A stretch of DNA of 64,000 bases from Sphingomonas sp. 37zxx (GTDB lineage: Bacteria; Pseudomonadota; Alphaproteobacteria; Sphingomonadales; Sphingomonadaceae). Where the stretch lies: positions 98,180-162,179 of the forward strand of contig NZ_JROH01000003.1 of NCBI RefSeq assembly GCF_000786205.1. Direction: 5' to 3'. Position numbers and translations under genes: made by a program. Below the pieces are notes generated by a model. It saw nothing but the letters and a program-made list of their open reading frames with translations, was not told where the DNA came from and ran no database searches. Positions 33,461 to 42,203 of this stretch are shown here, piece after piece (the first letter of the stretch is position 1; each line of letters starts with the position of its first letter).

Positions 33461-33754
33461 TCACTTGGCCGCTGGCCGTTCTTTTTTCTTGTACATCGCC
33501 AGCATCCGTTCGGTGACCGCAAAGCCGCCGAAGATGTTGACGCTGGCCAGCACCACCGCCAGCAGCCCCAGCCATTTGGCAACCGGCGACCCAGCCGCCG
33601 CCCCCGCCACCAATGCGCCGACGATGATGACGCTCGAAATCGCGTTGGTCACCGCCATCAACGGCGTGTGCAGCGCGGGCGTTACCGACCAGACGACATA
33701 ATAGCCGACGAAACAGGCCATGACGAAGACCGACAGGATGCTGATGAAGTCCAT
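33461..33754 (-). CDS. pntA2: NAD(P) transhydrogenase subunit alpha, membrane part
   Basis: A 97-residue protein with three to four membrane helices (FISILSVFVMACFVGYYVVW, TPLMAVTNAISSVIIVGALVAGAAAG, LGLLAVVLASVNIFGGFAVTERML). This is the separate C-terminal domain of PntA found in alphaproteobacteria such as Rhodospirillum, where PntA is split. It pairs with pntA1 at 34602 but is separated from it by a PH-domain gene and hicAB, an unusual arrangement. It is 48 bp upstream of pntB. Confidence 0.93.
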   Translation of the reverse strand: MDFISILSVFVMACFVGYYVVWSVTPALHTPLMAVTNAISSVIIVGALVAGAAAGSPVAKWLGLLAVVLASVNIFGGFAVTERMLAMYKKKERPAAK

Positions 33755-33773
33755 GCTCTATGCTCCCCGGAGT

Positions 33774-33992
33774 TCAGGCTGCGGCGCGGCGCTGTGGCAC
33801 CGGCACGTCGCGTCCCATTTCATTGGCTGCCTCGATCCAGCAGGCGATTGCGTCATAGGCGTTGTCGAGCGCTTCTTGCGGTGTCTCACCATCCGAGCGG
33901 CAGCCGGGCAGTTCGGGCGCGATCGCGACAAAGCCACCGCCATCCTCGGGAGCCAGTGGCCGAATATCGACCTCATATGCATGCGGGTTCAC
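33774..33992 (-). CDS. hicB: HicB-like antitoxin
   Basis: A 72-residue protein with the partial RNase H fold of HicB: YEVDIRPLAPEDGGGFVAIAPELPGCRSDGETPQEALDNAYDAIACWIEAANEMGRDVPVP. The PELPGC-SDGET block is diagnostic. It is a short form without an obvious C-terminal DNA-binding helix-turn-helix or ribbon-helix-helix domain. The ATG overlaps the hicA stop by 4 bp. It would neutralise HicA by direct binding. Confidence 0.88.
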   Translation of the reverse strand: MNPHAYEVDIRPLAPEDGGGFVAIAPELPGCRSDGETPQEALDNAYDAIACWIEAANEMGRDVPVPQRRAAA

Positions 33993-34207
33993 GCCTGTTC
34001 TCCGTTCACTTGGTCGACGAAGCGCACCAGCGCTCGAATATAAATTGGCTTGATCGGGCGATGGGCTGGAATGGTTAGTATCTCGGCTCGGCTAGGGTGC
34101 TTCACCTTGTAATGTGACCCGTTGCGCGGCGGCGTGCAACCAATGTCATGCGCCCTGCAAACCGCGACGACGTCTTCGATCCGCCAGTCGTTGGGATTGC
34201 TCCGCAT
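33989..34207 (-). CDS. hicA: HicA-like mRNA interferase toxin
   Basis: A 72-residue double-stranded-RNA-binding-like toxin: RIEDVVAVCRAHDIGCTPPRNGSHYKVKHPSRAEILTIPAHRPIKPIYIRALVRFVDQV. The catalytic His lies in GSHYKV and the C-terminal helix follows the IPAHRPIKPIYIR block, both typical of HicA. The toxin gene precedes the antitoxin, the usual hicAB order. It stands 23 bp after the PH-domain gene, inside the transhydrogenase operon, with no sign of its own promoter. Confidence 0.88.
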   Translation of the reverse strand: MRSNPNDWRIEDVVAVCRAHDIGCTPPRNGSHYKVKHPSRAEILTIPAHRPIKPIYIRALVRFVDQVNGEQA

Positions 34208-34230
34208 CCGGTCAAGAAGCTTGGCGCCGG

Positions 34231-34602
34231 CTACCGAACCGGCCCCAAAATATGCCGTGCCAGCACCTGCTGCACCGCGACGATATTGGCACCGGCTGCG
34301 ACTTTCACCTCAAGCGGCGAATCGGTGCTCGACAGCCAGACCACCAGATCGGCATCCATGTCGAACGTGCCCGCCCGTTCGATCGACCAGCGCACGATCG
34401 AGCGATAAGGAATGCTCTCAATCTCGACCTTGCGCCCGGTAAGTCCTTGCACATTCACCGTGCAAAGCCGCAAATTGGTGAGGAACACCAAATCGCGCAC
34501 CGTCTTGAAAGCGATCAGCACGCGCTCGCCGTCGATCAACACCGGCGCATAATCGCGCTCGACGGTCTCAACCTTGGTCTCGGTCGCGCTGAACAGGCCC
34601 AT
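34231..34602 (-). CDS. Bacterial PH-domain protein (bPH_1-like)
   Basis: A 123-residue protein with the PF08000-type bacterial pleckstrin-homology pattern: LIDGERVLIAFKTVRDLVFLTNLRLCTVNVQGLTGRKVEIESIPYRSIVRWSIERAGTFDMDADLVVWL. It is predominantly beta with a C-terminal helix and lacks a signal or membrane segment. The ATG (34602) shares one base with the pntA1 stop (TGATG). Function of this family is unknown; the location in the pnt operon upstream of hicAB may be co-acquisition. Confidence 0.82.
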   Translation of the reverse strand: MGLFSATETKVETVERDYAPVLIDGERVLIAFKTVRDLVFLTNLRLCTVNVQGLTGRKVEIESIPYRSIVRWSIERAGTFDMDADLVVWLSSTDSPLEVKVAAGANIVAVQQVLARHILGPVR

Positions 34603-35726
34603 CAGGCCCCCAGCAACCGGGAATGCACCACCTGCCCGCCTTTGGTCAGCCGGATCGCATCGCCGATTTCCTCGTCGAGCATCGGGCGACCGGTGTCCTT
34701 GTCCCAAAAGGCCGACAGGAAGTTGAACAGGTTGCGCGAGAACAGCGCCGATGCGTCCGCCGCCAGCCGACTGGGGACATTGCGATGGCCGACGATCTTC
34801 ACGCCGTGCCGCTCGACCACTTCGCCCGCAACCGCGCCTTCGACATTGCCGCCTGATTCGACCGCCAGGTCGACGATCACGCTGCCGGGCTTCATGCTGG
34901 CCACCTGCGCGTCAGAGATCAGCCGCGGCGCGGGGCGGCCGGGGATCAGCGCCGTCGTGATGACGATGTCCTGCTTGGCGATGTGCGCCGAGACCAATTC
35001 GGCCTGCGCGGCCTTATATTCGTCTGACATTTCGGTGGCATAGCCGCCGGTGCCTTCGCCCTCGATCCCCGCGACATTTTCGACGAAGATCGCCTTGGCC
35101 CCCAGCGACTGGATCTGCTCCTTGGTCGCGGCGCGGACATCGGTGGCCGAGACTTGCGCGCCCAGCCGCCGCGCGGTGGCGATCGCCTGAAGCCCGGCAA
35201 CGCCGACACCCATCACGAACAACCGCGCCGCGCTGACGGTGCCGGCGGCGGTCATCATCATCGGAAAGGCGCGGCCATATTCACCGGCAGCGTCGAGCAC
35301 CGCCTTATAGCCCGACAGATTCGACTGCGACGACAGGATGTCCATCGATTGCGCGCGGGTGATTCGCGGCATCAGCTCCATCGCCAGCGCCTCGACGCCT
35401 AGCGCGGCATAAGCATCCACCCGTGCGCGCTCGCCAAAAGGGTTCAGCCCGGCGACGATCCACGCGCCGGGCGCGACGCCCGCCAGCAAGCTTGTGTCCG
35501 GCCCCTGCACCCCCAGCACGATATCGGCACCGGCAAGCACACCCGCCGCATCGCCCACACTGGCACCGGCGGCCGCATAGGCATCGTCGGTGATCGAACA
35601 GGTCGCACCAGCGCCCGCTTCGATCGCGACGCTGGCACCCAGACCGATAAACTTCTTCACCGTCTCGGGTGTGGCGGCAACCCGCCTTTCGCCGGCGGCG
35701 CGCTCCCGAAGGACGGCGATCTTCAC
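34602..35726 (-). CDS. pntA1: NAD(P) transhydrogenase subunit alpha, NAD-binding part
   Basis: A 374-residue soluble domain I of the transhydrogenase. KIAVLRERAAGERRVAATPETVKKFIGLGASVAIEAGAG is the alanine-dehydrogenase/PNT N-terminal signature; RLFVMGVGVAGLQAIATARRLGAQVSATDVRAA is the NAD-binding GxGxxG fold. Start is a GTG at 35726 two bases after the stop of the small upstream gene; the frame is open to 36884, but the upstream part is antisense to the sigma-54 activator and is a shadow. Works with PntA2 and PntB. Confidence 0.93.
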   Translation of the reverse strand: MKIAVLRERAAGERRVAATPETVKKFIGLGASVAIEAGAGATCSITDDAYAAAGASVGDAAGVLAGADIVLGVQGPDTSLLAGVAPGAWIVAGLNPFGERARVDAYAALGVEALAMELMPRITRAQSMDILSSQSNLSGYKAVLDAAGEYGRAFPMMMTAAGTVSAARLFVMGVGVAGLQAIATARRLGAQVSATDVRAATKEQIQSLGAKAIFVENVAGIEGEGTGGYATEMSDEYKAAQAELVSAHIAKQDIVITTALIPGRPAPRLISDAQVASMKPGSVIVDLAVESGGNVEGAVAGEVVERHGVKIVGHRNVPSRLAADASALFSRNLFNFLSAFWDKDTGRPMLDEEIGDAIRLTKGGQVVHSRLLGA

Positions 35727-35728
35727 GA

Positions 35729-35869
35729 TCAGGTCGCGATCATCACGACGACTGCGATCGTCACGATCGCGGTAATCACCGTGCCGACCTTTACCATGCG
35801 GATAAAGCCGTTGAAGGTGTCGGTACGTACCGGTGTTTCGCCCATTTCGGCCACGCGCATCATCTCCAT
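35729..35869 (-). CDS. aa3-type cytochrome c oxidase subunit IV-like small membrane protein
   Basis: A 46-residue protein: MEMMRVAEMGETPVRTDTFNGFIRMVKVGTVITAIVTIAVVVMIAT. The pattern of a short amphipathic lead, an F-x-G/F segment and one C-terminal helix is that of the CoxIV-like family (PF07835), which commonly lies next to pntA in sphingomonads. Starts at 35869, 35863 and 35860 are possible. It is followed by pntA1 after 2 bp, so it is the first gene of the transhydrogenase operon. It is too short to be distinguished with certainty from other single-helix proteins. Confidence 0.7.
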   Translation of the reverse strand: MEMMRVAEMGETPVRTDTFNGFIRMVKVGTVITAIVTIAVVVMIAT

Positions 35870-36012
35870 GCAAACTTACGTTGGCGTCACCTGTAACCGG
35901 CGGCGCGCGCGCCCTCAAGCCCTTGCCTGCACCTCTTAAGCTTAAGTGCTTTTTCACGCTTGCCCGGTATCGCCGGTGTCCGAGACAGGGACAGCGGGGA
36001 CAGTCTGTAACC
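35870..36012. promoter_or_regulatory. Divergent promoter region between the pnt operon and the sigma-54 activator
   Basis: The 143-bp gap between divergent genes holds a tandem CTTAAG pair (35935-35946, palindromic) and three spaced ACAG motifs just before the activator start (in GAGACAG, GGACAG, GGGGACAG). No sigma-54 -24/-12 (GG-N10-GC) pair is convincing. Confidence 0.3.
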
Positions 36013-37440
36013 ATGACGCGCAACGGACAGCGACTGCTGATGCTGATCGACGACGAACCGGCACAACGCCGGCTGGTCGCGGCGATCGCGTCGCGGCGGG
36101 GATGGCGAACGGTGTTCGCGAATGATTTCGAAATGGCGTTGGCGACGCTGGGGACGCAGGACGGCATGTTGCTCGATGCGATCGTGCTCGACGCCTGGGC
36201 ACCCGATTGCGACGCCACCGGGCTGATCGCCGAGCTGCGGCGCAACCGCCCCGCGCTGCCGATCCTGATGCTGACCGCCAACGGATCGGTCGCCAACGCG
36301 GTCGACGCCATGCGCGCGGGGGCGACCGATTTCCTGGTCAAGCCGCTCGCGCCCGAACGGCTGCTCGCCGCGCTCGACATTGCGGTGGGTGGCAAGAGCG
36401 CGGGTGAATTGCGCCCGCTGACCGAAAAACTATCGATGCCGCTGGCGTTCGACGAGATCGTCGGATCGGCACCGCAATTCCGCGCCGCGCTGGCGATCGC
36501 CGCCAAGGCCGCCCGCGCGCGCGTGCCGGTGCTGATCGAGGGCGAAAGCGGGGTCGGCAAGGAAGTGGTGGCCGAAGCAATCCACAACGCCTCGCCGCGC
36601 GGCCGCAAGCCGATCGTCCGCGTCAATTGCGGCGCGATTCCCGCCAATCTGGTCGAAAGCGAGCTGTTCGGCCATGAACGCGGCGCGTTCACCGGCGCGT
36701 TCGAACGCAAGATCGGGCGTTTCCAGGAGGCCGATGGCGGCACCATCTTCCTCGACGAAGTCGGCGAAATGCCGCTCGAGGCGCAAGTGAAATTGCTGCG
36801 CGTGCTGCAATCGGGCGAGGTCCAGGCGCTGGGCGCGCGCCACGCCAGCGAAGTCGATGTCCGCATCATCGCTGCGACCAACAAGACATTGGCCGACGAG
36901 GTCGAGGCGGGGCGGTTTCGCGAAGACCTATACTACCGGCTGAACGTGGTGCAGGTGACGATTCCCCCCTTGCGCGACCGGCCGGGCGACGTGCCGCCGC
37001 TGGCGCGCCACATGCTCGCGCGGATCGGCGAGCAGCCGGGGCTGCGGCCGCTTGGCATCACCGACGATGCGATCGCGTTGCTTGGCACCTATGAATGGCC
37101 GGGCAATGTCCGCCAGTTGCAGAACGCCTTGTTCCGCGCGGCGGTGCTGTGTGACGGCGACGCACTCACCCGCGCCGATTTCCCACAGATCGCGCAGATG
37201 AGCGCGATGCGATCCGAACCCTCAAAGGCGAGCAACGGCTTCGAGCAATCGGGCGGCGTCACGCTGTTCCGCCCCGACGGCAATTTGCGCGCGCTCGAGG
37301 ATATCGAGGCCGATGTGATCCGGCTGGCGATCGGCCATTATCGCGGTCGCATGACCGAAGTCGCGCGGAGGCTGGGGATCGGGCGATCGACGCTGTACCG
37401 CAAGCTTGGCGAACTGGGGATCGACCAAAGCGCGGCGTAA
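36013..37440 (+). CDS. Sigma-54-dependent response regulator (NtrC family)
   Basis: A 475-residue activator. Receiver domain about 9-125: LLMLIDDEPAQRRLV, phosphoacceptor in AIVLDAWAPD (Asp about 60), then LMLTANGSV. The AAA+ domain has Walker A GESGVGKE (about 177) and ELFGHERGAFTGAF, the sigma-54-contacting GAFTGA loop (about 226), and IFLDEVGEMPLEAQVKLLRVLQ. The C-terminal Fis-type helix-turn-helix is MTEVARRLGIGRSTLYRKLGELG. ATG 36013 gives the proper receiver start. No histidine kinase neighbours it. Targets cannot be predicted. Confidence 0.9.
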   Translation: MTRNGQRLLMLIDDEPAQRRLVAAIASRRGWRTVFANDFEMALATLGTQDGMLLDAIVLDAWAPDCDATGLIAELRRNRPALPILMLTANGSVANAVDAMRAGATDFLVKPLAPERLLAALDIAVGGKSAGELRPLTEKLSMPLAFDEIVGSAPQFRAALAIAAKAARARVPVLIEGESGVGKEVVAEAIHNASPRGRKPIVRVNCGAIPANLVESELFGHERGAFTGAFERKIGRFQEADGGTIFLDEVGEMPLEAQVKLLRVLQSGEVQALGARHASEVDVRIIAATNKTLADEVEAGRFREDLYYRLNVVQVTIPPLRDRPGDVPPLARHMLARIGEQPGLRPLGITDDAIALLGTYEWPGNVRQLQNALFRAAVLCDGDALTRADFPQIAQMSAMRSEPSKASNGFEQSGGVTLFRPDGNLRALEDIEADVIRLAIGHYRGRMTEVARRLGIGRSTLYRKLGELGIDQSAA

Positions 37441-37450
37441 TGTTCCTTCT

Positions 37451-37555
37451 CCCCTCACTGAAAGGGAGGGGTTGGGGGTGGGTGGGCCGCTTGGCAGGCG
37501 CATCGTTTCCCAACGAACCAACCCACCCCCAGCCCCTCCCTTCCAGGGAGGGGAG
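37451..37555. repeat. Palindromic repeat pair (GGGAGGGG-GGGGGTGGGT family)
   Basis: GGGAGGGGTTGGGGGTGGGT at 37464-37483 and its inverted partner ACCCACCCCCAGCCCCTCCC at 37521-37540 (one mismatch) surround a 37-bp spacer; each arm also folds by itself, the right one as CCCCTCCC-TTCCA-GGGAGGGG. The same element brackets the DUF559 gene at 45.9-46.3 kb. It lies between the sigma-54 activator and folP, which are convergent. Confidence 0.85.
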
Positions 37556-37593
37556 AGCATCCTCGCCTCCGTGCCGGGGAGGGTTTCGAGAGC

Positions 37594-38709
37594 CTATCGC
37601 CCCACCAGGGCAGCATCGCGCATCCCGCGCCAAACCCGCACCGCCTGCACCGTTTCGAACACGTCATGGACGCGGAGGATCTGCGCGCCCTGCTCCGCCC
37701 CTTTGAGCGCCAGCGCCAACGATCCGCCCAGCCGCTGATCGACCGGTGCTTCGTTCGCCAGCGCGCCGACGATCCGCTTGCGGCTTGCCCCCAGCAGTAG
37801 CGGGCAGCCCAACCCGTGCAGCAGCGACAGGCCGTTGAGCAGCGCGAGATTGTGCGACAGCGCCTTGCCGAAACCGATGCCCGGATCGACGATGATCTTG
37901 GCCCGATCGACGCCGCCCGCGACCACCGCGTCGATCCGCGCTTCCAGCCAGTCATAAACCTCGATCAGCGGGTCGCCATATCCCTCGCCGCCATGCGGCC
38001 CCTTGGCGGGATCGGGCGAATGCATCAGCACAACCGGGCAGCCCGCGCGAGCGACCACCTCGACCGCGCGGTCGTCCCAGGCGAGCGCGGCGACGTCGTT
38101 GACGATATGCGCGCCCGCCGCCAGCGCAGCTTCCATCACGCCGGCCTTGCGGGTGTCGATCGACACCGGCGTGCCGCTGGCGGCCAGCCGTCCGATCGCG
38201 GGGACGACGCGCTTGATCTCGTCGCCTTCCCACACCGCCGCCGCGCCGGGCCGGGTCGATTCACCGCCGACGTCGATAATCGCCGCGCCGATCGCCGCCA
38301 TATCGACCCCCGCCCCCGCCGCAGCGGCAGGATCGTCGACATGCGCGCCGCCGTCGGAGAAGCTGTCGGGCGTGACGTTGAGGATGCCCATCACCATCGG
38401 CTGGTCGAACCGAATGACACGATCGCCCAGGGTAAGCGGTGCGCGCGGGGCCGAGATGCGGGTGGCAAGCGCCTGAAGGTGCGCGGCCTGCGGTTCGGGC
38501 AACGTCGCGAGCAGTGCAGGCAGCTCGGCGACCGCGATCGTCGCCTGCGCGATGCGCTTGCCGGCCTCGACCGCAATCAGTTCATAGGCGGCGAACCATT
38601 GCAGCCCGCCCGCCAGCCGCGCGACTTCGCCGTCACGCCCGATCGGGGTGTCGGCGAACTGGGTGGGCCGGAGATAGAGGCGCGCGGCGGCGGGGATTTG
38701 GAGAGCCAT
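37594..38709 (-). CDS. folP: Dihydropteroate synthase
   Basis: A 371-residue enzyme joining 6-hydroxymethyl-dihydropterin pyrophosphate to p-aminobenzoate in folate synthesis; the target of sulfonamides. VMGILNVTPDSFSDGG (first DHPS signature), AIIDVGGESTRPGA (second), and IIVDPGIGFGKALSHNLALLNGL plus LLGASRKRIVGAL are all present. It is longer than the usual 270-290 because of an N-terminal extension of about 100 residues before the barrel, seen also in other sphingomonads. Its last 100 bp run close to the palindromic repeat. Confidence 0.93.
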   Translation of the reverse strand: MALQIPAAARLYLRPTQFADTPIGRDGEVARLAGGLQWFAAYELIAVEAGKRIAQATIAVAELPALLATLPEPQAAHLQALATRISAPRAPLTLGDRVIRFDQPMVMGILNVTPDSFSDGGAHVDDPAAAAGAGVDMAAIGAAIIDVGGESTRPGAAAVWEGDEIKRVVPAIGRLAASGTPVSIDTRKAGVMEAALAAGAHIVNDVAALAWDDRAVEVVARAGCPVVLMHSPDPAKGPHGGEGYGDPLIEVYDWLEARIDAVVAGGVDRAKIIVDPGIGFGKALSHNLALLNGLSLLHGLGCPLLLGASRKRIVGALANEAPVDQRLGGSLALALKGAEQGAQILRVHDVFETVQAVRVWRGMRDAALVGR

Positions 38710-38750
38710 GGGCAGTCCTTACTCTCCTTCTCCCGCCAGCGGGAGAAGGT

Positions 38751-39890
<1,140 letters not shown>

Positions 39891-39934
39891 CTAACCCCCG
39901 ACTTCCTTGAGCCACCATTCCTGCGGATAAGCGC

Positions 39935-40073
39935 GACTCCGTCAAGCGGACAATGGTTAACGCCGGGGTTGAAGAAATCGTTAAAGCGCCATGATATTTC
40001 GCTTGTGCAACCAGATGTTGAGTCCGGGTATCGGCGACACCCGCAAGCGGTTGCGGTGTGGCGCGCAGGACTC
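39935..40073. promoter_or_regulatory. Three GANTC sites upstream of ccrM
   Basis: GACTC at 39935-39939, GAGTC at 40020-40024 and GACTC at 40069-40073 match the CcrM recognition sequence GANTC within 140 bp of the ccrM upstream gap, with TTAA-containing motifs (TTAACGCC near 39957, GTTAAAG near 39980) between them. Methylation-dependent autoregulation, as known for Caulobacter, is plausible. The rest of the 219-bp gap up to rnhB shows nothing else. Confidence 0.5.
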
Positions 40074-40106
40074 AGCGCGGTAAAAACTTGCCGCCGTCGC
40101 CGCGCT

Positions 40107-40718
40107 TCACCCCTGGCGCAGCGTCAATGCCAGTTCGGCCTGGCGCACCGGGGCAAAGCTGCGCCGATGCAGCGGCGTCGGACCCAGCCGCAACAACGCC
40201 TCCTGATGCGTTTTCGCGCCATAGCCCTTGTTCGATGCCCAGCCATAGCCGGGGTAGACCGCATCATAATCGCGCATCATGCAGTCGCGGCGATGCTTGG
40301 CGACGATCGAGGCGGCGGCGATCGACAGGCACAGCGCGTCGCCGCCAATGATCGCGCGGCTGGTAAACTGCCAATTGGGGCAGCGATTGCCGTCGACCAG
40401 CACCATGCCGGGCACCAGATCGAGCGCCTCGACCGCGCGAGTCATCGCCAGCATCGTCGCCCACAGGATGTTAAGGCTGTCGATCTCCTCGACGCTGGCG
40501 ATGCCCACGCCGACGCGCGCACAGTCGATCAGCCGCGTGCACAGATCGGCGCGGCGCGCGGCGGTAAGCACCTTTGAATCGTTCAGCCCATCGGGGATGC
40601 AATCGGCGTCGAGCACGACGGCGGCGGCGACCACCGGCCCGGCGAGCGGCCCCCGCCCAGCCTCGTCGACGCCGACGACCGGGCCGACATGCTGCGCCTC
40701 GTGCGAATAATCAGGCAT
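40107..40718 (-). CDS. rnhB: Ribonuclease HII
   Basis: A 203-residue enzyme that removes ribonucleotides misincorporated in DNA. VVGVDEAGRGPLAGPVVAAAVVL contains the DEG-type catalytic Asp/Glu pair, and ALCLSIAAASIVAKHRRDCMMRDYD contains the remaining acidic residues. Met 40718 (PDYSHEAQHVG) is chosen; the first ATG of the open frame (40778) would overlap the thiD-VOC gene more. The start overlaps the end of that gene by 8 bp. Sphingomonad genomes often place rnhB close to ccrM. Confidence 0.93.
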   Translation of the reverse strand: MPDYSHEAQHVGPVVGVDEAGRGPLAGPVVAAAVVLDADCIPDGLNDSKVLTAARRADLCTRLIDCARVGVGIASVEEIDSLNILWATMLAMTRAVEALDLVPGMVLVDGNRCPNWQFTSRAIIGGDALCLSIAAASIVAKHRRDCMMRDYDAVYPGYGWASNKGYGAKTHQEALLRLGPTPLHRRSFAPVRQAELALTLRQG

Positions 40719-41919
40719 CGGCGATCCGCCAGGGGGGAAAGCGGCGCATTTCGCCCGCCTGATACAGGCAGATGGCATTGCCCGCCGGATCGACCAGCCG
40801 CGCCTCGCGCCAGCCCCATTTCTGTTCGATCGGCTCCTGCGTGAAGGTCAGCCCCTGCGCCTTGAGATACGGCACCGTCACGTCGAGGTCGCCGCATTCG
40901 AGATAGACCACCGGCGCGGCCAGCGGTTGTTCGACTTCGATGCTCAGCGTCGCACCGCCTTCGGTTTCGAAGCGGGCGTAGCGATCCTCCGAACGGACGA
41001 TCTGGCGAAGCCCCAGCAGGCGATAGAAATGCTCGCTCTCGCTTAAAGCTTTGGCGGGCACGGTGACGTGGTTGAGCATCGGCGACCAGCGCGACTGGTT
41101 CAGGTCGAGCCGAACCGCCTGCTGCGCCATCGGGCCATGCCCCTGCCCCAGATCGGCGGCATCCTGCATCGCGATCCGAACAAAGCGGCGCGCGCGGCCG
41201 ATCGCCTCGGGCAATGTCCAGTCCTTGGCTAGTTCGCAGGCGATCGCGCTCGACAGCGTGCAGCCGGTGCCGTGAGTCGAATCGCCATCGATTCGCGGAT
41301 CGGTCCATTCGATTTCGGGCGCGCTGCCTCCCGGCGCGGCAATCGCGAATTGCTGGAAAAGCCGGTCGGTGACCTGCCGCCCCTTGGCATGGCCGCCCTT
41401 GACCAGCAGCGCGCTGCCACGGCGCTGCACCAATGAGCGCGCGGCGGTGCGCTGCGCTGCCTTGTCGACGATCGACATGCCCGACAGCGCCTTTAGCTCG
41501 GGCAGATTGGGGGTGGTGACGGTGGCGATCCGCATCAGCCGTTCGAAGGCGGCGATGGTGGCATCATCGGCCAGCGTCGCACCCGACGTGGCGATCATCA
41601 CCGGATCGAACACGATCGGCAGGCCGGGCATTTCGGCCAGCCGCTCGGCCAGCGCGGCGGCGGTGCGCGCCGATCCGATCATGCCGATCTTCACCGCATC
41701 GACGCCGATGTCGCGAATCACGCAATCGACCTGCGCCATCACCATGTCGGTGGGGATCGGATGCACCGCATCGACGCCCAGCGTGTTTTGCGCGGTGATC
41801 GCGGTGATCGCGGTCATGGCGTGGCAGCCGAGCATCGTCGCGGTCTTGATGTCGGCCTGAATACCGGCACCGCCGCCCGAATCGGAACCGGCGACGATCA
41901 GGATGCGTGGTGGGTTCAT
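40711..41919 (-). CDS. thiD: Hydroxymethylpyrimidine/phosphomethylpyrimidine kinase fused to a VOC domain
   Basis: A 402-residue fusion. Residues 1 to about 265 are ThiD, which phosphorylates hydroxymethylpyrimidine twice in thiamine synthesis: ILIVAGSDSGGGAGIQADIKT, VFDPVMIATSGATL and GDSTHGTGCTLSSAIACELA (anion hole and catalytic Cys). From about 280 to the end a vicinal-oxygen-chelate/glyoxalase-like domain follows: LNHVTVPAKALSESEHFYRLLGLRQI, with a Glu/His pattern and VYLECGDLDVTVPYLKAQGLTF, KWGWREARLVDPAGNAICLY. ThiD normally stops near 265-270. The VOC part may bind a metal or a ligand; its activity is unknown. Confidence 0.88.
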   Translation of the reverse strand: MNPPRILIVAGSDSGGGAGIQADIKTATMLGCHAMTAITAITAQNTLGVDAVHPIPTDMVMAQVDCVIRDIGVDAVKIGMIGSARTAAALAERLAEMPGLPIVFDPVMIATSGATLADDATIAAFERLMRIATVTTPNLPELKALSGMSIVDKAAQRTAARSLVQRRGSALLVKGGHAKGRQVTDRLFQQFAIAAPGGSAPEIEWTDPRIDGDSTHGTGCTLSSAIACELAKDWTLPEAIGRARRFVRIAMQDAADLGQGHGPMAQQAVRLDLNQSRWSPMLNHVTVPAKALSESEHFYRLLGLRQIVRSEDRYARFETEGGATLSIEVEQPLAAPVVYLECGDLDVTVPYLKAQGLTFTQEPIEQKWGWREARLVDPAGNAICLYQAGEMRRFPPWRIADA

Positions 41920-41954
41920 GCTGGATCACCGGGGGTGAGGGGCGACATCTTCTT

Positions 41955-42050
41955 CCCCCCTCCCGCGCGCGAGTGACGGGTGAACAGCGCCCCGCGCTGT
42001 TCAGGCCATGCCGGGGGCATGGCCGACCCGTCACTGGGTCGGGGGAGGGA
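41955..42050. repeat. Cloverleaf-like palindromic element, copy 1
   Basis: Outer arms are CCCTCCC/GGGAGGG-like and stem GTGACGGGT (41973-41981)/ACCCGTCAC (42026-42034). Inside are hairpin A GAACAGCGC-CCC-GCGCTGTTC (41982-42002), a single A, hairpin B GGCCATGCC-GGG-GGCATGGCC (42004-42024), and a single G. Loops CCC and GGG are complementary, so they could pair with each other. Copy 2 has the same geometry with different stem sequences. Confidence 0.8.
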
Positions 42051-42084
42051 CTGTTTGGAAACAAGCAACATAGACTGAAACATG

Positions 42085-42200
42085 CCCTCCCCTAACCCAG
42101 TGATGCAAGTGCCAAGGGTAAACCGTGCCCCGCACGGTTTAGAGATTGCCGGGGGCAATCTCGACCCTTTGCGCTTGCATCACTCGCAAGCGGAAGGGGG
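42085..42200. repeat. Cloverleaf-like palindromic element, copy 2 (inverted)
   Basis: Outer stem AGTGATGCAAG (42099-42109) pairs with CTTGCATCACT (42174-42184), and AAGGGT/ACCCTT continue it after a 4-nt internal mismatch. Hairpin A is AAACCGTGC-CCC-GCACGGTTT (42120-42140), hairpin B GAGATTGCC-GGG-GGCAATCTC (42142-42162), with a single A between them and a single G after B. Flanks CACTGGGT-GGGGAGGG occur in the opposite order to copy 1, so the two copies face each other across about 35 bp. Confidence 0.8.
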
Positions 42201-42203
42201 ATT

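Noticed and set aside
34231..34707. Longer PH-domain gene starting at 34707
   Set aside because: The first 35 codons overlap the end of pntA1 and are a shadow; Met 34602 starts the domain.
35727..36884. Extended pntA1 reading frame up to 36884
   Set aside because: The extra 386 codons are antisense to the sigma-54 activator; the family starts at the GTG at 35726.
41920..42203. Thiamine (TPP) riboswitch upstream of the thiD fusion
   Set aside because: The structured sequence there is the pair of cloverleaf repeats; no CUGAGA-type thi-box was seen.
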